A stretch of 34,317 bases of DNA from an uncultured Collinsella sp. GTDB lineage: Bacteria; Actinomycetota; Coriobacteriia; Coriobacteriales; Coriobacteriaceae. This document shows positions 24,402 to 31,479 of the stretch, piece by piece. A model generated the notes under the pieces. That model saw nothing but the letters and a program-made list of their open reading frames with translations, had not been told where the DNA came from and ran no database searches. The stretch's first letter is position 1, and each line of letters opens with the position of its first letter. A program made the translations under genes and the position numbers. Location of the stretch: positions 1-34,317 of the forward strand of contig CABUPE010000025.1 of NCBI GenBank assembly GCA_902493515.1. The letters run 5' to 3'.

Positions 24402-25034
24402 ATGACTACCGTAAGACGGGCCGATCTTTCTTGTGTCGTCCAAGCGGGCGGGCTGTCCTCACGCATGGGCCGCGATAAGGCGCGCATGACGTTTTGCGGC
24501 GAACCGCTCATCGAGCGCGTGCTGGGTCGGCTGGCGCCAGTTGCCGGCGAGTTAGTCGTGACGACTTCGCGTCCCAGCGAGCTTGTCTATCTTGAGCAGC
24601 GCGCGTTTGGCGGTCTGGAGCCGCGAATAGTGTCGGACCTTGAGGGGCCGGCGGGTGCCATGCGCGGCATCGCGAGCTCGTTGGCCGCCGCCCGATTGCC
24701 GCTCGCGGCGATCGTCGCCTGCGATATGCCGTTTGTCTCGCCGGAACTCATCGGCGCGCTTGCCGATCGTGTTGAGGTCGAGGCACTCGACGTGTGCGTG
24801 CCGCGCGAGGAGCGGGGGATTGAGCCGCTTTGCGCCGTCTGGCGCCGTGACGCGTGTGCGCCGGTTGCCCAAGATCTGCTCGCCTGCGACCGCCAGCGCA
24901 TTCGCTGCCTGATCAATCGCGTTCAGGCCGGTTATATGGATGAGCCACAGATTGTTAAGGCCGCGGGCTCGACGCTCTGCTTCGAAAACGTCAATACGCC
25001 CGAGGAGTTTGCGGCGGCCGAGTTGCTCGCCTAG
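24402..25034 (+). CDS. mobA: Molybdenum cofactor guanylyltransferase (MobA)
   Basis: A 210-aa nucleotidyltransferase that adds GMP to Mo-molybdopterin to give the (bis-)MGD cofactor used by FdhF and the oxidoreductase at 18409. The signature QAGGLSSRMGRDKA near residue 14 is the GTP-binding loop, and ACDMPFVSPELI near residue 108 holds the metal-binding Asp. RGIEPLCAVWRRD follows, also typical. The start at 24402 has GGGGGTGG 8 bases upstream; in-frame ATGs at 24378 and 24384 are alternatives, but the frame further upstream overlaps selC and is not coding. A MocA-type cytidylyltransferase is a related possibility; the plain MobA layout is preferred. Confidence 0.88.
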   Translation: MTTVRRADLSCVVQAGGLSSRMGRDKARMTFCGEPLIERVLGRLAPVAGELVVTTSRPSELVYLEQRAFGGLEPRIVSDLEGPAGAMRGIASSLAAARLPLAAIVACDMPFVSPELIGALADRVEVEALDVCVPREERGIEPLCAVWRRDACAPVAQDLLACDRQRIRCLINRVQAGYMDEPQIVKAAGSTLCFENVNTPEEFAAAELLA

Positions 25035-25063
25035 ATCTGCACACATCAATGACGGGAGATGCC

Positions 25064-25459
25064 GTGTCACATGATATTTGCCCCGATACCGGGGAGCCTT
25101 GCACTTGCGATGGGTCCGAACCCTGTACCTGCGGTTGCGGTGGCTGTGGACATACTGCGGAAGAGGAAGCGGCCGCCGCGGCGTATCGCGATGCACACCA
25201 CGAAGGCCCGTCCGGTGATGCTCTCGACCATGAACGCAAGATCATCGTTTCGTTCGATAGCACCTTCGATGTGATGGAATGCGAGCAGCTGTGCCTTGCC
25301 GCCGGCGTGCCCGGGCGCATTATGCCTTTGCCCGGCTCCATTACCGCAGGTTGCGGCCTGTGCTGGGCCATGCCGTTCTCGGGCGACGCCCTCGCCGCCT
25401 TCCGCGCTGCCACCGAAGGCCGCATAACCCCCGCCGACTACCATCAGCTCGTCCTCTAA
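25064..25459 (+). CDS. DUF3343 protein, putative Se/S carrier-like, with cysteine-rich N-terminus
   Basis: A 131-aa protein. The C-terminal ~85 residues match DUF3343 (VSFDSTFDVMECEQLCLAAG, then GRIMPLPGSITAGCGLCWAM, then a short helix). This family co-occurs with selenium-utilisation genes and is annotated as a putative Se/S carrier; no reaction is established. The first 30 residues carry seven cysteines (6, 13, 15, 21, 23, 25, 28) and three more residues before the first one, a possible metal- or selenium-binding tail that the typical ~80-90-aa family member lacks. I choose the GTG at 25064 because GGGAG ends 5 bases upstream; the ATG at 25049 (136 aa) has no visible ribosome-binding site. 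It starts 29 bases after mobA and probably shares its transcript. Confidence 0.78.
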   Translation: MSHDICPDTGEPCTCDGSEPCTCGCGGCGHTAEEEAAAAAYRDAHHEGPSGDALDHERKIIVSFDSTFDVMECEQLCLAAGVPGRIMPLPGSITAGCGLCWAMPFSGDALAAFRAATEGRITPADYHQLVL

Positions 25460-25467
25460 CCACCAAC

Positions 25468-25496
25468 ACCACCACTAAGGTTCCCAATGTGGTGGT
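25468..25496 (+). terminator. Weak hairpin after the DUF3343 gene
   Basis: ACCACCAC (25468-25475) pairs with GTGGTGGT (25489-25496), with a 13-base loop and only a short T run after it. The remaining space up to gdhA (25497-25710) holds an AT-richer stretch with a TATTAT at 25632 as a possible -10, but no convincing -35. Confidence 0.35.
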
Positions 25497-25710
25497 TTGG
25501 AACATGTGGACGAAACAGCTTCGAAACACGCGATTTGTTCGCCAGGCACTCAAAAACGCCTCTACCTGCATCGTAATCAAAACGAAACATCTGCTCGTCG
25601 GCTTATGCGAAACTTTCCCGCAACAGTGCGATATTATCCATACTCGATAAAGCTCGGGGCGCATGGGGCGCCTCGAACGACACTTTTCTTTTCCATCAAT
25701 TGGAGGAAGC

Positions 25711-27066
25711 ATGAGCTACACGCAGAAAGTTCTCGACGAGCTCAAGGCCCGCTATCCCGAGCAGCCTGAGTTCATCCAGGCCGCGACCGAGATCCTCGGT
25801 ACCATCCAGCCGGCGCTCGACGCCCATCCCGAGTACGAGGAGGCCGCCCTGCTTGAGCGCCTCGTCGAGCCCGAGCGCATCGTCATGTTCCGTGTCCCCT
25901 GGGTCGACGACCAGGGCAAGGTCCAGGTCAATCGCGGCTACCGCGTCGAGTTCAACTCTGCCATTGGACCCTACAAGGGCGGCCTGCGCTTTAACCCGAC
26001 GGTCACCTTGGGCATGCTCAAGTTCCTGGGCCTGGAGCAGATCCTCAAGAACAGCCTGACCACCCTTCCCATGGGCGGCGGCAAGGGCGGTTCCGACTTT
26101 GACCCCAAGGGCAAGTCCAACAACGAGATCATGCACTTCTGCCAGTCCTTCATGACCGAGCTCTATCGCCATATTGGCCCCAACACCGACGTTCCTGCCG
26201 GCGACCTGGGCGTTGGCGGCCGCGAGGTTGCCTACCTGTTCGGTCAGTACAAGCGCCTGACCAACGAGTGGACCGGCGTCCTCACCGGCAAGGGCCTCTC
26301 CTTTGGCGGCTCGCTCGCCCGTACCGAGGCCACCGGCTACGGCCTGGCCTACTTTGTGGACGAGTACCTCAAGAGCCGCGGCGACTCCTTCGAGGGCAAG
26401 AACGTCGTCGTTCACGGTTCCGGCAACGTCGCCATCTACGCCGTCCAGAAGGTCTCCCAGCTCGGCGGTAAGGTGCTGGCCTGCTCCGATACTCACGGCT
26501 GGGTCGAGGATCCCGACGGCATCGACTACACCGTGCTCGAGCATGTCTACAACAAGAAGCGCTCCGGCCACGACAAGGGCGTTACGCTCGCTATGTACGT
26601 CGACGAGAAGCCCAACGCCACGTGGCACGAGGGCGACGGCCGCGGCGTGTGGCAGCTTCCCTGCGATATCGCGCTGCCCTGCGCTCGCGAGAACACGTTG
26701 CTGCTCGAGGACGCCCAGGCGCTCGTCGCCAACGGCTGCAAGGTGGTCGGCGAGGGCGCGAACATGCCCACGACCATCGAAGCCACGACCTACTTCCAGG
26801 AGAACGGCGTCGCCTTTATGCCCGGTAAGGCTGCCAACGCCGGTGGCGTGCTCGTGTCCGGCCTGGAGATGAGCCAGAACGCCGAGCACCTGTCCTGGAC
26901 CTTCGAGGAGGTCGACGGCAAGCTCGAGCAGCTCATGCGCGGCATGTTCCACAACGTGGACGACACCGCCAAGGAGTACGGCCAGGAGGGCAACTTTGTC
27001 ATGGGCGCCAACATCGCCGGCTTCCTGAAGGTCGCCGACGCTATGCTCGCCCAGGGCGTCTGCTAA
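25711..27066 (+). CDS. gdhA: NADP-type glutamate dehydrogenase
   Basis: A 451-aa enzyme making glutamate from 2-oxoglutarate and ammonia (reversible). The length and motifs match the hexameric small GDH (GdhA) family: PYKGGLRF near residue 89, PMGGGKGGSDFDPKGKS with K125, and the dinucleotide-binding HGSGNVA. GEGANMPTT and MPGKAANAGGV are also typical. The cofactor (NADP rather than NAD) is inferred from family resemblance. The ATG at 25711 has TGGAGGAAG just upstream. It is a single-gene unit with its own terminator at 27093, unrelated in function to its selenium/molybdenum neighbours. Confidence 0.95.
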   Translation: MSYTQKVLDELKARYPEQPEFIQAATEILGTIQPALDAHPEYEEAALLERLVEPERIVMFRVPWVDDQGKVQVNRGYRVEFNSAIGPYKGGLRFNPTVTLGMLKFLGLEQILKNSLTTLPMGGGKGGSDFDPKGKSNNEIMHFCQSFMTELYRHIGPNTDVPAGDLGVGGREVAYLFGQYKRLTNEWTGVLTGKGLSFGGSLARTEATGYGLAYFVDEYLKSRGDSFEGKNVVVHGSGNVAIYAVQKVSQLGGKVLACSDTHGWVEDPDGIDYTVLEHVYNKKRSGHDKGVTLAMYVDEKPNATWHEGDGRGVWQLPCDIALPCARENTLLLEDAQALVANGCKVVGEGANMPTTIEATTYFQENGVAFMPGKAANAGGVLVSGLEMSQNAEHLSWTFEEVDGKLEQLMRGMFHNVDDTAKEYGQEGNFVMGANIAGFLKVADAMLAQGVC

Positions 27067-27092
27067 ATCTTCGCGCGACATAGCATGTGATG

Positions 27093-27123
27093 AGGCTCCC
27101 AGCTATCCGGCTGGGAGCCTTTT
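27093..27123 (+). terminator. Rho-independent terminator of gdhA
   Basis: A perfect 11-bp stem, AGGCTCCCAGC (27093-27103) with GCTGGGAGCCT (27110-27120), a 6-base loop, then a T run (27120-27123). Confidence 0.92.
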
Positions 27124-27143
27124 CTATCCCGGAGGACTCCTCA

Positions 27144-27214
27144 TAACTTGCGGTGATATACGGACTGTTTAGCGCCCCAGAACGGCTAATCAGTCCGTAT
27201 ATCACCGCAAGTTA
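27144..27214. repeat. Long intergenic inverted repeat, copy 4 (24-bp perfect arms)
   Basis: 27144-27167 is the exact reverse complement of 27191-27214. After one mismatch the pairing continues with TTAGC/GCTAA. It shares TTGCGGTGA and the following ATA with copies 1-3, but several arm bases differ, and each is matched by the complementary change on the other arm. It lies 20 bases after the gdhA terminator. Confidence 0.93.
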
Positions 27215-27307
27215 TGGATGGGTGGGTGGATTTTGTCCTAAAACGGTGTGCGGCCCCTCGTTTGGTACACTTAAAAGTACTGGACAAGTGAAGAGATGGG
27301 GGAGAAC

Positions 27308-28210
27308 GTGCTCAAGTTCGGTACCTACGTCCGTGTTGGAAACGCGGCCGAAGCCTATGAGCTCTTACAGAAGAACCGCAACAACAAGATTGTGGGCGGC
27401 GGCATCTGGATGCGCCTGGGTTCGCGTCGCGTGGCGACGGCGATTGACCTTTCGGCCTGCGGACTCGATCAGATCGAGGAGACCGAGACCGAGTTTCGCA
27501 TCGGTGCTATGTGTACCCTGCGCCAGCTCGAGCGTCATGCCGAGCTCAACGCGCTTGTCAACCATGTCTTTGAGTTTGCCGTCCACGATATCGTGGGCGT
27601 GCAGTTGCGCAATACCGCCACGGTGGGCGGCAGCATTTACGGCCGCTTTGGCTTCTCGGACGTTCTCTCCGCCTTTCTCGCGCTCGATTCCTATGTTGAG
27701 CTGACGGGCGCCGGTCGCGTGCCGCTTGTCGAGTTCGTGAACATGGGTTACGTGCGCGACGTGATCGAGCACATCGTAGTCGTTAAGCACGATTACCGTG
27801 CAAGCTACGAGGCCGTGCGCAAGGCCGCGACCGACTTCCCCTCCTTAAACGTCACCGCCGCCTGGTGGGACAACAGCTGGCATGTCACCGTGGGCGCCCG
27901 CCCGCTGCGCGCGACCCTGCTGCAGGACGAGGCGTGCGGCCTTATCAACGAGCAGCCTTCCGAGGATGAGCTTCGCGCTCTGGCCGCATCCGTGCGTGCC
28001 CTGAGTTACGGCACCAACCTGTGGGGCTCGGCCGACTACCGCCTCCGCATCTCTGCCCCGCTGGCGATTCAGGCCGTGCGCCGCGCCGCCGGCATCGAGC
28101 TTTCTGCCGCGCTTGCCCGCGAGCTCGAGACCGTGCAGGTCCCCAAGTTTGCCACGGACGAGTATTCCTGCCGCCGCGTGCCCGGCGTCGATTCTAGCGA
28201 GGTGCGCTAA
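27308..28210 (+). CDS. FAD-binding subunit of a molybdenum hydroxylase (CoxM/YgfM-like)
   Basis: A 300-aa protein of the PCMH/CoxM family. The FAD-binding marks are weakened but present: KIVGGGIWMRLG near residue 30, and QLRNTATVGGSIYGRFGFSD near residue 100, the counterpart of RN-x-A-T-x-G-G-N. The subunit passes electrons from the Mo/2Fe-2S subunit to FAD and then to NAD or another acceptor. I choose the GTG at 27308 because GGGGGAG is placed correctly before it; the ATG at 27296 has no spaced ribosome-binding site. The stop overlaps the next gene by one base (TAATG), so the two proteins are made as a pair. It resembles E. coli YgfM in size and role. Confidence 0.85.
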   Translation: MLKFGTYVRVGNAAEAYELLQKNRNNKIVGGGIWMRLGSRRVATAIDLSACGLDQIEETETEFRIGAMCTLRQLERHAELNALVNHVFEFAVHDIVGVQLRNTATVGGSIYGRFGFSDVLSAFLALDSYVELTGAGRVPLVEFVNMGYVRDVIEHIVVVKHDYRASYEAVRKAATDFPSLNVTAAWWDNSWHVTVGARPLRATLLQDEACGLINEQPSEDELRALAASVRALSYGTNLWGSADYRLRISAPLAIQAVRRAAGIELSAALARELETVQVPKFATDEYSCRRVPGVDSSEVR

Positions 28211-31041
28211 TGGCTGCCAAACTCATCGATCTTTCCTTTACGCTCAACGGCCGCAAGGTCAAGGTTCAGATTGCCCCCGACACCATGCTCTTTGCACTGT
28301 TACGCGAGCAGGGTTGTGCGTCGGTGCGCTGCGCCTGTGAGACCACCAACTGCGGCCTGTGCACGGTGTGGCTCGACGGCGACCCGGTGCTGAGCTGCTC
28401 GGTTCCCGCCGCCCGTGTTGAGGGACACACCATCACCACGCTTGAGGGCCTTAAGGCCGAGTCCGAGACTCTCGCCCGTGCGATGGCTGCCGAAGGCGCT
28501 GAGCAGTGCGGTTTTTGCGCCCCCGGCCTCATCATGAACGTGCTGGCGCTCGCCCGTGCCGCCAAGGAGGACCCGAGCCTCGTCGCCACGCGCGAGGAGC
28601 TCTCGCGCCAGCTCGCCGGCAACCTCTGCCGCTGCAGCGGCTATGAGAGCCAGCTGCGCGCCATCGTCCGCTTCCTCAACGAGTCTGGCGTGCAGGTGGG
28701 CTTTGAGATGCCCGAGCTGCCGGTCAACGACACCAGCTGCGACGGCGTCACCTACAAGCAGATTACCCACAAGCAGCCCAAGAAGGACTCGAAGGCTCTG
28801 CTCGAGGGCAGTCCCGTCTACACGGGCGATATGGTGCCCGCCGGCGCGCTCATCGTCAAACTCAAGCGAAGCCCTTATGCCCGCGCCAAGATTCGCTCCA
28901 TCGATACGTCGCGCGCCCTGAAGGTGCCCGGCGTGGTGGGCGTCTACACCTACGAGGACGTGCCCAAGCGGCGCTTTACCATTGCCGGCCAGAGCTATCC
29001 GCAGCCGAGTCCCTACGACCGCCTGATTCTCGAGAACCTCGTCCGTTACCAAAACGAGGAGGTGGCGATCGTCGCCGCCGAGACTGAGGAGGCTGCCGAC
29101 AAGGCGCTCAAACTCATCAAGGTCGACTATGAGGTGCTCGAGCCGCTGCTCGACTTTACCCAGGCGCTCGATAATGACATCGTGGTTCACCCCGAGGGCG
29201 ACGTGACCTTTATGTTCCCGCAGGGCGGCGACGTTGCTCGCAACCTGGTGTGCAGCGGTACCAGCGACTTTGGCGACTTGGACGAGGCCTTTGCCCAGAG
29301 CGACATCGTCTTCACCCGCACCTACACCAGCCAGGCCACGCAGACCGCGCCCATGGAAACTTTCCGAGCCTTCGCGACGACCGACGCGTTTGGGCGTATC
29401 TCGGTGACCACCTCCACGCAGGTGCCCTTCCACGTGCGCCGCATGGTCGCGCAGTCGCTCGATATCCCGCAGTCGCAGGTGCAGGTCATTAAGCCGCGTA
29501 TCGGCGGTGGCTTTGGCTCCAAGCAGACGGGCTGCTGCGAGATCTTCGTTGCGTTCGTCACCCAGCAGACCGGCCGTCCGAGCTACTGCTGCTACACCCG
29601 TGAGGAGACTATCACTGCGGGCAACTCGCGCCACCAGATGCAGATGACCGTCAAGCTGGGCGCCATGAACGACGGTACCATCACGGCCATCGACCTGCAT
29701 ACGCTGTCCAACGCCGGCGCGTATGGCGAGCACGCTACCACGACGATTGGCCTTTCGGGCCACAAGAGCCTGCCGATTTACAACCATGTGAAGGCGAGCC
29801 GCTTTAGCTGGGACGCCGTCTACACCAATACCAACCGCGGCGGCGCGTATCGCGGCTACGGTGCCACCCAGGGCCAGTTTGCCGTGGAGAGCGCCGTCAA
29901 CGAGCTCGCCGACATGCTGCACATGGACCCGGCCGACCTGCGCCTTAAGAACATCGTGCGCGAGGGCGAGATCATGCCGCAGTACTACAACGAGAAGCTC
30001 AACGCCTGCGCGCTCGACCGTTGCCTGCTGCGCGCGATGGACATGATCGGTTGGCGCGACAAGCCGCTGGCCGTGGACCTGGGCGACCGCGTGCGCGCCC
30101 TGGGCTGCGCGCTCACCATGCAGGGCTCGGGCATTTCCAACGTGGATATCGCCGGCATCGACATGCGCCTGGAAGAGGACGGCTTCATTACCATCGGTAC
30201 CGGCGCCACCGATAACGGCATGGGCGTCGACACGATCCTGGCGCAGATTGCCGCCGAGGAGCTGGGCGTGGAGAGCTCGCTCATTGTGGTGCGCGGCGTG
30301 GACACCGATGTGTCGCCGTTCGATGCCGGCTCGTACGCGAGCTCGGGCACGTACGTGACGGGCCTTGCCGCCAAGAACGCAGCGGCCGAGTTGCGTGAGA
30401 AGATTTGCGCCAAGGCCGCCCAGATGTGGGACGTGGACGCCGCCGACGTGGTCTTCGATGGCCAGTACGTGCGTCTGTCCGACGAGCGCGCCGCGCGCGA
30501 GCAGAACCGCTACCTCACGCTGCGCGACTTTGCCAACCTGTGCGTCAAGAACATTGCGGGCGGGGACGCGCTCACCTCGCATGCCTCTGCCTGCCTGCCC
30601 GTTTCGCCTCCGCCGTTTATGGCCGGCATTGCCGAGGTCGAGGTCGACAAGGCCACCGGCAAGGTGACTGTGGTGGACTATGCGGCGGCTGTGGACTGCG
30701 GTACCGTGATCAACGAGGCGCTCGCGCGCGTCCAGGCCGAGGGCGGCATTGCCCAGGGTATCGGCCACGCGCTCTACGAGATCGTCGAGCATGATGACCG
30801 CGGCCGCCTGCGTACCGGCAACTTTATGAGCTACAAGCTGCCCACGCGCCTGGATATCGGCAGCATTCGCGTGGCCTTTGAGCCGAGCTACGAGCCGACG
30901 GGTCCGTTTGGCGCCAAGTCGATTGGCGAGGTCGTCATCAACACGCCGCTCGCCGCCGTGGCCTCGGCCGTCGCGCACGCCACCGGCCACCAGGTGCGCT
31001 CGCTGCCGATCACGCCCGAGAAGGCCCTGCTGGGGGAGTAG
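28210..31041 (+). CDS. Molybdenum hydroxylase, fused 2Fe-2S and molybdopterin subunit, XdhD-like
   Basis: A 943-aa xanthine-dehydrogenase-family protein. Residues 1-165 are the two-[2Fe-2S] domain: C43, C48, C51, C63, then C100, C103, C140, C142. The Mo domain follows, with GGGFGSKQ near residue 433, GAYRGYGATQG near residue 550, and the catalytic Glu (E907) in GPFGAKSIGEV. Several blocks recall E. coli XdhD (GQS-x-P-x-PSP-x-DR, ALKLI-x-V-x-YEVL, AYASSGT-like, GPFGAKSI-x-E), a protein linked to the selenium-dependent molybdenum hydroxylases. It likely oxidises a purine or another N-heterocycle; the substrate is unknown. With the FAD subunit upstream it forms a complete two-gene enzyme. No TGA codon is recoded here: any selenium would be a labile ligand. 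Confidence 0.88.
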   Translation: MAAKLIDLSFTLNGRKVKVQIAPDTMLFALLREQGCASVRCACETTNCGLCTVWLDGDPVLSCSVPAARVEGHTITTLEGLKAESETLARAMAAEGAEQCGFCAPGLIMNVLALARAAKEDPSLVATREELSRQLAGNLCRCSGYESQLRAIVRFLNESGVQVGFEMPELPVNDTSCDGVTYKQITHKQPKKDSKALLEGSPVYTGDMVPAGALIVKLKRSPYARAKIRSIDTSRALKVPGVVGVYTYEDVPKRRFTIAGQSYPQPSPYDRLILENLVRYQNEEVAIVAAETEEAADKALKLIKVDYEVLEPLLDFTQALDNDIVVHPEGDVTFMFPQGGDVARNLVCSGTSDFGDLDEAFAQSDIVFTRTYTSQATQTAPMETFRAFATTDAFGRISVTTSTQVPFHVRRMVAQSLDIPQSQVQVIKPRIGGGFGSKQTGCCEIFVAFVTQQTGRPSYCCYTREETITAGNSRHQMQMTVKLGAMNDGTITAIDLHTLSNAGAYGEHATTTIGLSGHKSLPIYNHVKASRFSWDAVYTNTNRGGAYRGYGATQGQFAVESAVNELADMLHMDPADLRLKNIVREGEIMPQYYNEKLNACALDRCLLRAMDMIGWRDKPLAVDLGDRVRALGCALTMQGSGISNVDIAGIDMRLEEDGFITIGTGATDNGMGVDTILAQIAAEELGVESSLIVVRGVDTDVSPFDAGSYASSGTYVTGLAAKNAAAELREKICAKAAQMWDVDAADVVFDGQYVRLSDERAAREQNRYLTLRDFANLCVKNIAGGDALTSHASACLPVSPPPFMAGIAEVEVDKATGKVTVVDYAAAVDCGTVINEALARVQAEGGIAQGIGHALYEIVEHDDRGRLRTGNFMSYKLPTRLDIGSIRVAFEPSYEPTGPFGAKSIGEVVINTPLAAVASAVAHATGHQVRSLPITPEKALLGE

Positions 31042-31078
31042 ACGAGCAGGCCGCCGCTCTTTGTCTAGCCCGGGGAAA

Positions 31079-31114
31079 CTGCAGCCCACTTTTCGACTGA
31101 ATTGTGGGCTGCAG
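31079..31114. repeat. Short inverted repeat after the molybdenum hydroxylase
   Basis: CTGCAGCCCAC (31079-31089) and GTGGGCTGCAG (31104-31114) are perfect 11-bp arms around a 14-base AT-rich loop. No T tract follows. It may be a terminator-like or processing hairpin for the two-gene transcript. Confidence 0.75.
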
Positions 31115-31129
31115 GGGACCGGCCGGTGG

Positions 31130-31212
31130 GGGTAGCTAATTTGGGACGGGGCTTTTTTAGCTACCCCGCTTGTGGGGGTAGCTAAAAAAGCCCCGTCCCA
31201 AATTAGCTACCC
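31130..31212. repeat. Perfect 38-bp-arm nested palindrome
   Basis: 31130-31167 is the exact reverse complement of 31175-31212, with a 7-base centre. Each arm also begins and ends with GGGTAGCTAA / TTAGCTACCC, so each arm is itself bounded by a 10-bp inverted repeat. Each arm has a T6 or A6 run next to GGGACGGGGC or its complement, so it could terminate transcription in both directions or be the trace of a small inserted element in inverted tandem. Confidence 0.95.
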
Positions 31213-31308
31213 TGCTCCACTGCAACTCGTGGTGAGGTCGTGAGCCTGTAAAAGGTGTGCGTGCGCTTGTCGTTCGTATCTGCTATCATTCCTAGTCTGT
31301 GCGCTCAT

Positions 31309-31392
31309 GCGGGCGTGGCGGAATTGGTAGACGCGCCAGATTTAGGTTCTGGTGGGATTCCCGTGAAGGTTCGAGTCCTTTCGCCCGCACCA
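31309..31392 (+). tRNA. tRNA-Leu (TAG)
   Basis: An 84-base class II tRNA. Acceptor GCGGGCG pairs with CGCCCGC, the discriminator is A, and CCA is encoded at 31390-31392. Anticodon stem CCAGA/TCTGG has loop TTTAGGT, giving TAG at 31333-31335. The variable arm is long and the T-loop is TTCGAGT. An extended -10-like TGCTATCAT lies at 31281-31289, without a clear -35. tig begins 87 bases downstream. Confidence 0.96.
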
Positions 31393-31479
31393 ACGCACCC
31401 GCGTCGGCTTATGCCCTCGCGACGCTTGTTGCATAAAGGTACCAGCACCTCAGATAAGCTGGGCAGTATGAGGAGGAAC

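Noticed and set aside
28210..31041. The molybdenum hydroxylase as a Sec-containing protein
   Set aside because: The frame contains no in-frame TGA, so any selenium would be a labile Mo ligand rather than encoded selenocysteine.
31255..31467. N-terminal extension of tig
   Set aside because: It runs through tRNA-Leu; the trigger-factor sequence and the AGGAGG site are downstream.
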